DNA of 50,191 nucleotides from Trichocoleus sp. FACHB-40 (GCF_014695915.1 NZ_JACJPF010000022.1:1-50191), one strand, 5' to 3'. Counted from the first letter of the stretch, positions 7,538 to 16,033 are shown. Translations and numbers: made by a program. The notes: generated from the sequence alone by a model not told the origin.

Positions 7538-8428
7538 TTAGGTATTTTTACTAAACTCTAGAATTTGCTGGGCGGTAATTTGGGGTTGTTCGAGGTGGGG
7601 AACGTGACCGCAATTTTGGAGCCAGATTAGTTGAGATTGGGCGATCGCGTTCCTAAACTTCTCTGCATCTCCCGTCCCCAAAATCCTGTCAGAGTCACCC
7701 CACAAAATCAGCGTTTGCTTGTCAATTTTGGCAATTTTATCGCCCAAAAAGTTGTAACCGCCACTCTTGGTAAAGGCAATTAAAGCATCGTGCCAACCAG
7801 CAGAATCTAGGTGCAAAGCGGCACACAGTTGGGCATCGAGGGAGGCAAGAGTTTGATCGTGGTAAGCATTGCGTGAAATGCGATCGCGTACTTTCGGATT
7901 CCGCAAAAATGAAGTAGCTAGATAGGCGATGGGCGGAACTAAGAACCTGCCAATATTGGGCGCACTGGCAAAACCAGCGCTATCAATCAGCACCAACTTT
8001 TGCACAGCTTCCGGGTAGGTAAGAGTAAAATCTATCGCCGCCGCGCCTCCCATAGAAGCACCCACCAAAATTATTGGCTCTTTTATCAGCGTTTTCCAAA
8101 AATAGTAGAGATGGGTTTTAATGGCAGATGGGCTAAAGGGTAATTTGGTCAAGCGTTCCGTAAACCCGAAACCCAATAAATCCAGCGCCCACGTCTCATT
8201 TTGAGCCGCCAGCAGCGGTAAGAGGCGGCGAAACTCGAATACAGAGCTATCGAAGCCGTGAAGTAGCAATATCGGCGTGCCACCGCTACCCTGGTGGACG
8301 TAGGTAGTAGCGATCGCTTGTTGCCCAAGAGGAGTAGCGATCGCGTGACACTCAATGCTTTGAGCCAGCGCAATCGAGGTAGATTCAGAGAGTTGCGCGA
8401 TCGCGGATGGTAGAGAACTGGTAAACAT
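7538..8428 (-). CDS. Alpha/beta-fold hydrolase
   Basis: This 296-residue protein has the alpha/beta-hydrolase core: oxyanion-hole motif LLLHGFDSS (about residue 53), DLLGFGFTER (about 82), nucleophile elbow GASMGG (Ser about 124), acid in WGDSDRI (about 244) and catalytic His in NCGHVPHLEQP (about 273). The triad Ser-Asp-His is complete. Substrate unknown. Its start is 65 bases from the divergent prohibitin gene, so the two share a short promoter region. No signal peptide is convincing, though the first 25 residues are rather hydrophobic. Confidence 0.85.
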   Translation of the reverse strand: MFTSSLPSAIAQLSESTSIALAQSIECHAIATPLGQQAIATTYVHQGSGGTPILLLHGFDSSVFEFRRLLPLLAAQNETWALDLLGFGFTERLTKLPFSPSAIKTHLYYFWKTLIKEPIILVGASMGGAAAIDFTLTYPEAVQKLVLIDSAGFASAPNIGRFLVPPIAYLATSFLRNPKVRDRISRNAYHDQTLASLDAQLCAALHLDSAGWHDALIAFTKSGGYNFLGDKIAKIDKQTLILWGDSDRILGTGDAEKFRNAIAQSQLIWLQNCGHVPHLEQPQITAQQILEFSKNT

Positions 8429-8493
8429 GAATTTTAGTTTACCGTGGAGAAGGGCGATCGAAAAGTCACCCTAGAAGAAATGGAGATCAAACC

Positions 8494-9351
8494 TTGAAAA
8501 ATCAGTATTCGCAGAATTGGCAAACACTCGTAGCAGGGATTCTTGCAGCATTAGTGCTTCTCATTGGTCTCAATTCTTTTATTATCATCACCCCAGGCCA
8601 AGCCGGAGTAATCAGCATCCTCGGTAAAGCCCAAGATGGAGGTTTGTTAGAGGGAATCCACATCAAACCACCACTGATTTCAGTAGTAGACGTGTACGAT
8701 CTGACAGTGCAAAAATTTGAAGTTCCGGCGCAAAGTTCCACCAAGGATCTTCAGGATTTATCCGCTAGATTCGCCATCAACTTCCGCCTCGACCCGATAA
8801 AGGTAGTTGAGGTAAGAAGGAAACAAGGAACCTTAGAGAATATCGTCTCGAAAATTATTGCGCCCCAGACTCAGGAATCCTTCAAAATTGCCGCCGCCCG
8901 GAGAACAGTTGAAGAAGCAATTACCAAAAGAAATGAACTGAAGGAAGACTTTGATACTGCCTTAGGGGAACGGTTAGATAAGTACGGAATTATTGTGCTA
9001 GATACCAGCGTAGTTGACCTAGCTTTCTCCCCAGAATTCTCTAGAGCAGTCGAAGAGAAACAAATCGCTGAACAGCGGGCGCAACGAGCCGTCTACGTAG
9101 CGCAGGAAGCTGAACAAGAAGCCCAAGCAGAAATCAATCGCGCCCAAGGTAAAGCGGAAGCTCAAAGACTCCTCGCTGAGACACTTAAGGCACAAGGAGG
9201 TGCATTAGTTCTTCAGAAAGAAGCAATTGAAGCTTGGAGACAGGGAGGTTCCCAAATGCCAAAAGTTTTGGTAACGGGTGGTAACTCTAATAGCAGTATT
9301 CCATTCCTTTTTAACCTGGGTAATCTTCAGGATACATCCGCCCCTCAGTAG
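8494..9351 (+). CDS. Prohibitin/SPFH-domain membrane protein
   Basis: This 285-residue protein has one N-terminal transmembrane helix (about residues 11-31, LVAGILAALVLLIGLNSFII), then the SPFH domain (GQAGVISILGKA through about 190) and a coiled-coil rich in Glu, Ala and Gln (EEKQIAEQRAQRAVYVAQEA). Prohibitins form rings on the membrane and act in membrane quality control, often with FtsH-type proteases; cyanobacterial members sit in the plasma or thylakoid membrane. The start is TTG at 8494 with GGAG 10 bases upstream, which fits the membrane helix beginning shortly after. A repeat-rich 190-base gap follows. Confidence 0.88.
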   Translation: MKNQYSQNWQTLVAGILAALVLLIGLNSFIIITPGQAGVISILGKAQDGGLLEGIHIKPPLISVVDVYDLTVQKFEVPAQSSTKDLQDLSARFAINFRLDPIKVVEVRRKQGTLENIVSKIIAPQTQESFKIAAARRTVEEAITKRNELKEDFDTALGERLDKYGIIVLDTSVVDLAFSPEFSRAVEEKQIAEQRAQRAVYVAQEAEQEAQAEINRAQGKAEAQRLLAETLKAQGGALVLQKEAIEAWRQGGSQMPKVLVTGGNSNSSIPFLFNLGNLQDTSAPQ

Positions 9352-9393
9352 ATAGTGTTAAAAGATTGACACAATGTTTGAGTTTTTATCAGA

Positions 9394-9477
9394 TCCCCCT
9401 GTTTAAAGGGGGAGGAGGGGATGTAGAGCCTTTTCGCTTAACGTCTTGATCCCTCCAACCCTCTTTTAAAGAGGGTT
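9394..9477. repeat. Paired G/C-rich inverted repeats
   Basis: Two hairpins: tccccct (9394-9400) with aggggga (9407-9413), and aaccctcttt (9457-9466) with aaagagggtt (9468-9477). Both belong to the common cyanobacterial type built around ccctttaaaggg. They lie between the prohibitin and ABC-F genes, which are on the same strand, and may attenuate read-through. Confidence 0.5.
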
Positions 9478-9539
9478 AAGAAAATTTGTAGGGTGGGAAT
9501 TATCCACTCTGAAAAATGCTGAACAATTAAACTGAAATT

Positions 9540-11480
9540 ATGAGCATCTTCACACTACAATCTGTTAAAAAAGACTTTGGCATCAAAGAAATCCTAAAAG
9601 ATGCCAGTTTTAGCCTCGATCCCACAGATAAAGTTGGATTAATTGGCACCAACGGCTCTGGAAAATCTACGCTGTTGAAGATAATAGCTGGTTTAGAACC
9701 GATTGATGACGGCCAACTTTTAGTTAACTCTGGAGTGCGAATTGTTTACTTACCGCAACAACCAGATTTAAACGAAGATAATACAGTTTTAGAGCAGGTT
9801 TTTGCTGATAGCGGCGAACAAATGTCCCTCGTGCGGGAATATGAGGAACTGTCAGATAAACTGGCTCACAATCCAGAGGATAGCCAGCAGCTAATGTCGC
9901 GCTTCTCTGCTGTCATGCAACGCATGGATGCTACTGGTGCTTGGGAACTAGAAACGAACGCGAAAATCATCCTCACAAAACTAGGAATAGAAGACTTTAA
10001 CGCTCAAGTTGGTAGTTTATCTGGCGGATATCGCAAACGCATTGCCTTAGCAGCCGCCTTGCTATCAGAACCCGATGTGTTGTTGATGGATGAACCGACC
10101 AACCATTTGGATGCTTTATCTGTTGAGTGGTTGCAGAGTTACTTAAATCGCTATCGAGGTGCAATTCTGTTAATTACTCACGATCGTTATTTTCTCGATC
10201 GCGTCACCAATCGTATCCTCGAAATCGATAGAGGAGAACTCTACACATACGCCGGAAACTATTCTTATTATCTGGAAAAGAAAGCTCTGAGTGAAGAATC
10301 TGCCATCAGCAGTCAACGCAAACATCAGGGCGTACTTCGTCGCGAATTAGAATGGCTAAAAAGAGGGCCAAAAGCGCGTAGCACCAAGCAGAAAGCCCGG
10401 ATTGATCGCATCCACGATATGCAAAATCTGGAGTTTAAACAAGTTCAAGGAAAAGTTGATATTGCTACTCCTGGTCGTCGGATTGGCAAAAAAGTTATTC
10501 AGGTAAAAAATGTTTCTAAAGGCTACGATGGACGCACTCTAATTAAAGATTTTACCTACGAATTCAGTCCAGAAGACCGCATCGGCATTATTGGCGGCAA
10601 TGGTGCAGGTAAATCTACTTTAATGGATATGATCACCGCACGCATTCAACCGGATTCAGGCAGCGTTGAAATAGGCACAACAATTCACATCGGCTACTTT
10701 GACCAGCACTCTGAAGAATTACTCGAAGCTTTGAACGAAAATCAGCGAGTAATCGACTACATAAAAGAAGTCGGGGAATACGTCAAAATTGCCGACGGAA
10801 CTCAGATTACAGCCTCGCAAATGTTGGAGCGTTTCTTATTTCCTGGTAATCAACAATATGCCCCAATTAATAAGCTTTCCGGCGGTGAAAAACGTCGTTT
10901 ATTTCTGTTGCGCGTTTTGATGAGCGCTCCCAATGTCTTAATTTTGGACGAACCGACAAACGACTTAGATGTGCAAACCCTCGCAGTGCTAGAAGACTAT
11001 CTGGAAGATTTCAACGGATGCGTAATTGCAGTATCCCACGATCGCTACTTCCTCGACCGTACTGTAGAAACTATTTTTTCTTTTGAACCAGGGGGAAACC
11101 TACGTCTATATCCGGGCAATTACTCTATATATCTGGAGTTCAAGCAAGCAGAAGAAGAACTCGAAAAGGCTCAAGCTACTGCTAATAATAAGGACAAGCA
11201 AAAAGATACTCAATCCAAAGATTGGAAGTCACAGAGGCAAGCACCAGATAACGGCAAGCCGCGCAAGCTTTCATCAAAAGAGAAGCGCGAGTTTGAGATG
11301 CTTGAAGGTAAGATTGCCCAACTGGAATCTCAAAAATCTGAAGTTGAGAAAGAGCTTTATAATGCTCCTCCTGGCAAAATCACCCTGGTTCGGGAACTGT
11401 ATGAAAAGGTGGAATCTTTAACTCAACAAATTGACGCTGCGACTGAACGTTGGATGGAATTAGCTGAGGTTGAGGCTTAA
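9540..11480 (+). CDS. ABC-F family ATPase (Uup-like)
   Basis: This 646-residue soluble protein has two ABC nucleotide-binding domains and no membrane segments. Domain 1: Walker A GTNGSGKST (about residue 36), signature LSGGYRKR (about 160), Walker B VLLMDEPTNHLD (about 180). Domain 2: GGNGAGKST (about 351), LSGGEKRR (about 443), VLILDEPTNDLD (about 467). A linker of about 80 residues joins them and a charged, coiled-coil C-terminus (about 570-646) follows, as in Uup. ABC-F proteins act on ribosomes or DNA rather than in transport. Length and motifs are normal. Confidence 0.92.
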   Translation: MSIFTLQSVKKDFGIKEILKDASFSLDPTDKVGLIGTNGSGKSTLLKIIAGLEPIDDGQLLVNSGVRIVYLPQQPDLNEDNTVLEQVFADSGEQMSLVREYEELSDKLAHNPEDSQQLMSRFSAVMQRMDATGAWELETNAKIILTKLGIEDFNAQVGSLSGGYRKRIALAAALLSEPDVLLMDEPTNHLDALSVEWLQSYLNRYRGAILLITHDRYFLDRVTNRILEIDRGELYTYAGNYSYYLEKKALSEESAISSQRKHQGVLRRELEWLKRGPKARSTKQKARIDRIHDMQNLEFKQVQGKVDIATPGRRIGKKVIQVKNVSKGYDGRTLIKDFTYEFSPEDRIGIIGGNGAGKSTLMDMITARIQPDSGSVEIGTTIHIGYFDQHSEELLEALNENQRVIDYIKEVGEYVKIADGTQITASQMLERFLFPGNQQYAPINKLSGGEKRRLFLLRVLMSAPNVLILDEPTNDLDVQTLAVLEDYLEDFNGCVIAVSHDRYFLDRTVETIFSFEPGGNLRLYPGNYSIYLEFKQAEEELEKAQATANNKDKQKDTQSKDWKSQRQAPDNGKPRKLSSKEKREFEMLEGKIAQLESQKSEVEKELYNAPPGKITLVRELYEKVESLTQQIDAATERWMELAEVEA

Positions 11481-11654
11481 CAGAATAGGAGAGGAATATT
11501 AACGTAACGCTAAACCTACACAGGATTTAGAATTAACTAACGAGCCGTTTTACGAACTATTCGGGAAAAGTGCGCTAATATTCATCACCTTCCTGAAACA
11601 GCACGCATTGTGAGAATCTATTAGCAGTTATATTACTCGCACACTGGAGGAACA

Positions 11655-11942
11655 ATGACACCAGTAGAGATTCTTGTGTTACTGGTGATTGCCGCGATTT
11701 GCGGCAGTACTGGGCAAGCGTTGGTTGGTTACTCGGCAGGAGGTTGCCTACTTTCGATAGTAGTTGGAATTATCGGTGCATACATAGGACTCTGGGTTGC
11801 CAATGAGTTTGATCTTCCTGTGATATTTGCTCTCAATATCGGAGGTAAGCCCTTCCCCATTATCTGGTCAATTATTGGCTCAGCTATCTTTGCAGCCATT
11901 CTAGGTTTTGTAAATCGGTTAACTCAAAATAATCGGCGATGA
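11655..11942 (+). CDS. GlsB/YeaQ/YmgE-type small membrane protein
   Basis: A 95-residue hydrophobic protein with three predicted transmembrane helices (about 5-25, 32-50, 68-88) and Gly-rich turns (AAICGSTGQALVG, IVGIIGAYIGLWV). This matches the transglycosylase-associated/GlsB stress-response family of inner membrane proteins, whose molecular function is not well known. GGAGGAA lies just before the ATG, a strong ribosome binding site. A good terminator follows about 60 bases after the stop, so the gene is probably monocistronic. Confidence 0.82.
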   Translation: MTPVEILVLLVIAAICGSTGQALVGYSAGGCLLSIVVGIIGAYIGLWVANEFDLPVIFALNIGGKPFPIIWSIIGSAIFAAILGFVNRLTQNNRR

Positions 11943-12001
11943 TTTGAGGAACTTAAAAACTTTTCTCAAAGAAGATTTAGATTAGCTGGTGCCGTAACTC
12001 T

Positions 12002-12031
12002 AAAAAAGCCTTCTTCACAGGAGGCTTTTTT
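12002..12031 (+). terminator. Rho-independent terminator
   Basis: A 10-bp stem (aaaaaagcct 12002-12011 with aggctttttt 12022-12031) around a 10-base loop, ending in a T-run. It closes the GlsB-type gene and is a textbook intrinsic terminator. Confidence 0.85.
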
Positions 12032-12156
12032 ATAAAATATGCTTCCTATTAGTTCAAACTTTACTGTTGCGTTAGCAGTTAAATCAAGATAAAGTTTTAG
12101 TAGAAGTCGGCTTTCTCTAATGCTCACTTAATTCTAAATCAAAAAATAAAATTGAT

Positions 12157-12780
12157 ATGACCTTGACTTGTCAACAACTTCAGCAAAAACATACTCAAGC
12201 GTGGCAAGAAGCTACGGTGCATCCCTTCCTCGTGCAATGCAAATTAGGAACTATTCAGCAGAAACAATTCAATACATGGTTGGTGCAAGATTATCTCTTT
12301 GTTGTGGATTTCACCCGAATGGTAGGGAGAATATTAGCTAACGCGCCTTCACAACATTTTGATGTAATTTTGGGCGGATTAGTAGCACTGAAAGATGAAC
12401 TTAACTGGTTCAAGGAAAAAGCTGCTCTGCAAAAGCTAGATTTAGATACCCAAAAACAACTAACTTGCTCAGAATACTGTGACTACATGAACAGCCTTGC
12501 TGCAATGCCATACCCAGTTCAAGCGACTGCTTTTTGGGCAATTGAATTAGCATATAATCAAGGTTGGCAGTTGCCTGGGGTGATGCCAGAACCCTACACT
12601 GAATTTGCAGACAGATGGGGAAATCCTGGTTTTACAAACTATGTAAAACTTTTGGAACAACAAGCTGATCAGGGGCTACAAACTGCATCAGAAAGCATTC
12701 AACATCAAGCAGAAGAAGCATTTCTAAAAGTAGCAAGATTGGAAAAAGATTTTTGGCAGATGGCGTTTAATGCAGCATAG
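12157..12780 (+). CDS. tenA: TenA-family protein (Glu-type, TenA_E-like)
   Basis: This 207-residue all-helical protein belongs to the TenA/THI-4 family. Seen: VQDYLFVVDFTRM (about residue 44), a DELNWF helix, and QATAFWAIELAYNQGW (about 126-141), which resembles the TenA_E subgroup where a Glu stands where classical TenA_C enzymes have the active-site Cys. TenA enzymes salvage thiamin pyrimidine breakdown products; the E-type is linked to amino- and formylamino-pyrimidine hydrolysis. No other thiamin gene and no TPP riboswitch is visible nearby. The neighbour downstream is convergent. Confidence 0.8.
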   Translation: MTLTCQQLQQKHTQAWQEATVHPFLVQCKLGTIQQKQFNTWLVQDYLFVVDFTRMVGRILANAPSQHFDVILGGLVALKDELNWFKEKAALQKLDLDTQKQLTCSEYCDYMNSLAAMPYPVQATAFWAIELAYNQGWQLPGVMPEPYTEFADRWGNPGFTNYVKLLEQQADQGLQTASESIQHQAEEAFLKVARLEKDFWQMAFNAA

Positions 12781-12881
12781 GAAAATCCCCGACGGCGTAG
12801 GAGCGAGTTGTTTTTCCCCGCTCCTACCCAGCATTCACGGAGTTTGTTTGGCTTTGATAATATCTATAAAAATTAGATATA

Positions 12882-12901
12882 AAGCCTGCTGAGCCAGGCT
12901 T
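12882..12901. terminator. Hairpin between tenA and the 19-residue-repeat gene
   Basis: A 7-bp stem, aagcctg (12882-12888) with caggctt (12895-12901), and a 6-base loop, placed between two convergent genes. No T-run, so a bidirectional terminator is inferred only from structure and place. Confidence 0.45.
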
Positions 12902-12948
12902 AGAAGGCAAAAGCGCCAAATAGGCTGAGCGCACTGAACGCATTTTTG

Positions 12949-13389
12949 CTAATCGATATAATCGCTTGTAATATCAAGTTCGTCAGGGTTGTTTGAAGCG
13001 ATTGGGCGCTCTCCGGCTATAGAAATCGTCTCATCAACGTGAAGATTAGTAGAGGCGATTGGGCGGTGTCCATCTACATCAATAGTGCCTTGAACCTGAA
13101 TATCATCGGCAACAATTGGACGCTTCCCATCCATATCGACTGTTTCAAGAACCTGAAGATTACTAGGATCAACCGGACGGTGTCCATCTATGTCAATAGT
13201 GTTTTGATCCTGAATACTACTAGAAGCAATTGGGCGGTGTCCATCTATGTCGATGGTGTTTTTAACCTGCATATCATCAGAAGCAACTGGACGCTTCCCA
13301 TCTATGTCAATTGTTTTAGGAGTTTGTTTGTCTTTGCCATCACTAGCAATATTTTTCTCCTCATGATTTGCAGTATTATCCGTACTCAT
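12949..13389 (-). CDS. Protein made of six 19-residue repeats
   Basis: From the ATG at 13389 the product is 146 residues; this start has AAAGGAGT 8 bases upstream, while the longer frame from 13461 has none. After a polar, Asp/Lys-rich leader come six tandem repeats of 19 residues with consensus TIDIDGxRPIASxxxQVxx: five regular, the last diverging (TISIAGERPIASNNPDEL) and ending in DITSDYID. I recall similar GNRPI(A)SSHLQV repeat proteins ending in an acidic tail in other cyanobacteria, always hypothetical. No signal peptide or membrane segment. Function unknown. It is divergent from the PvuII-like methyltransferase gene, about 100 bases away. Confidence 0.78.
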   Translation of the reverse strand: MSTDNTANHEEKNIASDGKDKQTPKTIDIDGKRPVASDDMQVKNTIDIDGHRPIASSSIQDQNTIDIDGHRPVDPSNLQVLETVDMDGKRPIVADDIQVQGTIDVDGHRPIASTNLHVDETISIAGERPIASNNPDELDITSDYID

Positions 13390-13490
13390 TTTATGACTCC
13401 TTTTTTTCTTCTGTGCTAACGCTACAACTGGCTGAAAGCTGCTGAGCATTGATTGTATCATACAATTTGTACTGTAAGTATTAGTAAAAA

Positions 13491-14486
13491 ATGATAGCTA
13501 TGATTTTAGAAAGTCCTTTATATACTACAAACTATGGCGCTGCTTATATTGGCGATTCGCTAAAATTACTAGATTGCATTGAACCTGATTCAATTGACTT
13601 AGTAATTACTTCTCCCCCATTTGCGCTGCTACGCGAAAAGAGTTATGGCAATGTTGATCAAGAAGCTTATATAGATTGGCTGTTTGCTTTCTGTAAAAAG
13701 GTGTATCGCATTCTAGCACCGCAGGGAAGTTTTGTACTCGATCTTGGTGGAGCATACCAAAGTAAACGTCCAGTGCGATCGCTATATAACTATCGTATCT
13801 TAATTAAACTATGCGACGAGCTGGATTTTCGTCTAGCTGAAGAGTTTTTTTGGTACAATCCTTCCAAGTTACCTTCGCCGATTGAATGGGTTAATAAACG
13901 TAAAATTCGAGCTAAAGATGCTGTTAATACTGTTTGGTGGTTGTCTAAAACTGACAATCCTAAAGCTAATGTGAGTAAGGTTCTGGTTCCTTACTCCGAA
14001 CGAATGAAAAAGCTGCACGAAAATCCTGAAAAGTATTACAAACCAAAAGAACGTCCATCAGGTCACGATATTGGAACAAGTTTTGCTACTAATAATGGTG
14101 GTGCTATACCTTCCAATTTGTTGCAAATTCCCAACACTGAAAGCAATTCTCGATACATTCAGCTATGTAAGGCGGTGGGAATTCCTGCACATCCGGCGCG
14201 CTTCCCTCAAAAACTACCGCTATTTTTTATCAACTTTTTAACAGAACCAGGAGATACAGTTTTGGATATTTTCGCCGGATCTAATACTACTGGATTTGCT
14301 GCTGAAACTGTGCAACGCCGCTGGATTGCCTTTGAGCAAAATCCGTCTTATTTAGCTGCTTCTGCTTTTCGATTTCTAGATGCTAATGAAAATAATGATG
14401 CAGCTGCAAAACTATTTGAAAAGCTTCTGACAAGACAAGAAACCATTAATATTAGACGTTCAGTTCAGCTTAATCTCGGAATATGA
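13491..14486 (+). CDS. PvuII-type DNA methyltransferase (likely N4-cytosine, CAGCTG)
   Basis: This 331-residue beta-class methyltransferase has the catalytic motif TSPPF early (about residues 40-44) and the SAM motif DIFAGSNTTG late (about 259-268). Long stretches match M.PvuII as I remember it: NPSKLPSPIEWVNKRKIR, KDAVNTVWW, PYSERMKKL, RPSGHDIG, AHPARFPQKLP and ASAFRFLD. M.PvuII makes N4-methylcytosine in CAGCTG and protects the host from its endonuclease. Length is nearly identical to M.PvuII. The endonuclease gene lies tail-to-tail 20 bases downstream on the other strand. Starts at 13491 or 13500 are both possible. Specificity is inferred from similarity. Confidence 0.92.
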   Translation: MIAMILESPLYTTNYGAAYIGDSLKLLDCIEPDSIDLVITSPPFALLREKSYGNVDQEAYIDWLFAFCKKVYRILAPQGSFVLDLGGAYQSKRPVRSLYNYRILIKLCDELDFRLAEEFFWYNPSKLPSPIEWVNKRKIRAKDAVNTVWWLSKTDNPKANVSKVLVPYSERMKKLHENPEKYYKPKERPSGHDIGTSFATNNGGAIPSNLLQIPNTESNSRYIQLCKAVGIPAHPARFPQKLPLFFINFLTEPGDTVLDIFAGSNTTGFAAETVQRRWIAFEQNPSYLAASAFRFLDANENNDAAAKLFEKLLTRQETINIRRSVQLNLGI

Positions 14487-14506
14487 AGTTGTAAAGTTCA
14501 GTAAAT

Positions 14507-15337
14507 CTAAATAGGAAGTTTAGTTTGTACTGGTGGGTTTGTGTCTTTAGTGTATACAAGCTCACCCTGCCTAACCAATCTCATCGGTATTTTGGGATTA
14601 TTGATTGATTCTTGTTTCTCAAGCTTTGCTTCCCAGTCTTTAAATTTTACTTCGAGTATAGATGGAGTAACTTTATGAATTTCCATCAACTCTATTCCTT
14701 CATATATAGCAATATACCATCCTTTTACAGCTCGATACTTTTTAAGAATATCCTTGTTTAAATGGTGGTGAGTCGTAACACCTGCATTTTTATTAAGTGA
14801 GCGATTTAGTGTTTTTAATTCATACTCATTGCCTTCAGCATCAATTGCATCATTTCCTTCACGACCTGGAGATATACGTAACCCTAGAAGAATCAGTACC
14901 TGTAATACCTTTCCTCCATTGTCTTGAAAAATATCAGTAATACCATATTCATTGGCTAGGTGCTGCATCTCCCGGATGCCCTCAAACGCAGACTGTAAGC
15001 GGTCAAGATTTGATTCGCGTTCATTCTCTGTGGTAATTGGTTCTTCAACAGGCTCGACAAGGGCGGGAGAAACTGGTGCAGCTATCAGCGTAGTGATGAG
15101 GTCAGTGTTATCGTCGGGCTGATCAATATTCATTAGATAAGGGACTGACACACTGAGCGCATCAGCAAGGTCTAAAATTACCTCAAATGATGGCGAACGC
15201 TCACCACGTTCCAAAAAGCTAACGTGTTCGGTCGTCTTGCCTATAAGTTCGGCTAACTGTTCTTGGGTTATATCTTTCTGTGTTCGCAGGTCACGTATTC
15301 TATTCGCAAAGCGTTGTCGAGCCGCTTCGTGATCCAT
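14507..15337 (-). CDS. Controller-HTH fused to PvuII-type restriction endonuclease
   Basis: A 276-residue fusion. Residues about 12-68 form an XRE/Cro-type helix-turn-helix (RIRDLRTQKDITQEQLAELI, LERGERSPSFE), like C (controller) proteins. A variable linker (about 70-115) leads to a full PvuII endonuclease domain (about 118-262) with IFQDNGGKVLQVL, PGREGNDAIDAEG, YELK, THHHLN and INNPKIP. By comparison with R.PvuII the catalytic residues D34, D58, E68 and K70 are D139, D163, E173 and K175, all present. It should cut CAGCTG and probably autoregulate through the HTH. The paired methyltransferase is convergent. A perfect inverted repeat sits 4 bases before the start codon. Confidence 0.92.
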   Translation of the reverse strand: MDHEAARQRFANRIRDLRTQKDITQEQLAELIGKTTEHVSFLERGERSPSFEVILDLADALSVSVPYLMNIDQPDDNTDLITTLIAAPVSPALVEPVEEPITTENERESNLDRLQSAFEGIREMQHLANEYGITDIFQDNGGKVLQVLILLGLRISPGREGNDAIDAEGNEYELKTLNRSLNKNAGVTTHHHLNKDILKKYRAVKGWYIAIYEGIELMEIHKVTPSILEVKFKDWEAKLEKQESINNPKIPMRLVRQGELVYTKDTNPPVQTKLPI

Positions 15338-15341
15338 AAGA

Positions 15342-15392
15342 CCTCATACGATGGCAAAACGAACTCAATGTTCGTTTTGCCATCGTATGAGG
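15342..15392. promoter_or_regulatory. Perfect 23-bp inverted repeat in the leader of the controller-endonuclease gene
   Basis: Arms at 15342-15364 and 15370-15392 are exact reverse complements around a 5-base spacer (tcaat). The inner arm ends 4 bases from the ATG at 15337, where the ribosome binding site should be. As DNA it could be an operator for the fused HTH; as RNA it would fold into a very stable stem covering the initiation region and delay endonuclease synthesis. No T-run follows within it. The function is inference; the repeat itself is certain. The rest of 15393-15547 has no gene that I can support; a weak ACT-N3-AGT pair lies at 15414-15422. Confidence 0.7.
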
Positions 15393-15547
15393 CAGTATTC
15401 CGGAAGTACACGAACTGAAAGTACGAGTTGGTAAGCAAAGATGTAGCGGTGTCCGAGTGTTCGCTAGATTGACTGAGGGGGAGATATTATCTGTCAACAT
15501 AGAAAAAGAAATATTTAATACTAAAGTTATCACCAAAGTCTGACACA

Positions 15548-16033
15548 ATGCTAAATTTTACAACTGAAAACCTTTACCTCACCTGCACCGAATTTCTTGA
15601 ACAAAGTCCTGAAAAACGGTTAGTGATACTCAAAGAGCTTGGTATAGCGCGTTACGCCGATTTCTTAACCCAAATGCCATTAACTGAGGCAAATGTAGCT
15701 TGTGTAATGCGTTTTTTCAAAGATACAAGTTGGGTCAAATTTCCTAATCTTAGGGGAGCAGATTTATCTGGCTTAAATTTGGACGGTGTTAACTTTATCC
15801 GGGGAGATTTGTCAGGAGCAAATTTAAGGGGAAGTCGTTTATTAGAAGCCGATTTGTTGTTTGCCAATTTTACTGGCGCAGACTTGAGAGATGCAGATTT
15901 GAGGGGTGCAACTCTGAATGAAACTATATGGACAAATGCTTTAGTAGAGGGGTGCAACTTTGGCACAGGGATTGGGTTAACAAACGAACAGCGCAGAGAT
16001 TTAAAAATTTGCGGTGCTAGTTTCACCAATTAA
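15548..16033 (+). CDS. Pentapeptide-repeat protein
   Basis: This 161-residue protein has an N-terminal helical part (about 1-60) and then A(D/N)LxX pentapeptides: [54 protein letters not shown] (about 66-120, in 5-residue steps). Such repeats form a right-handed beta-helix. Cyanobacteria have many; most have no known function, and a few mimic DNA. The gene begins about 210 bases from the divergent controller-endonuclease gene and shares its intergenic region. No signal peptide. Confidence 0.85.
   Translation: MLNFTTENLYLTCTEFLEQSPEKRLVILKELGIARYADFLTQMPLTEANVACVMRFFKDTSWVKFPNLRGADLSGLNLDGVNFIRGDLSGANLRGSRLLEADLLFANFTGADLRDADLRGATLNETIWTNALVEGCNFGTGIGLTNEQRRDLKICGASFTN

Noticed and set aside
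12032-12156. A TPP riboswitch before tenA
   Set aside because: No THI-box elements (such as CTGAGA) are seen in the leader.
13390-13461. The longer N-terminus of the 19-residue-repeat protein
   Set aside because: AAAGGAGT is placed for the ATG at 13389, and the extra 24 residues are not repeat-like.
15300-15548. Small frames through the 23-bp inverted repeat, reading MAKRT...SFCHRM on either strand
   Set aside because: The similar peptides on both strands follow simply from the inverted repeat; neither has a good ribosome binding site or known relatives.
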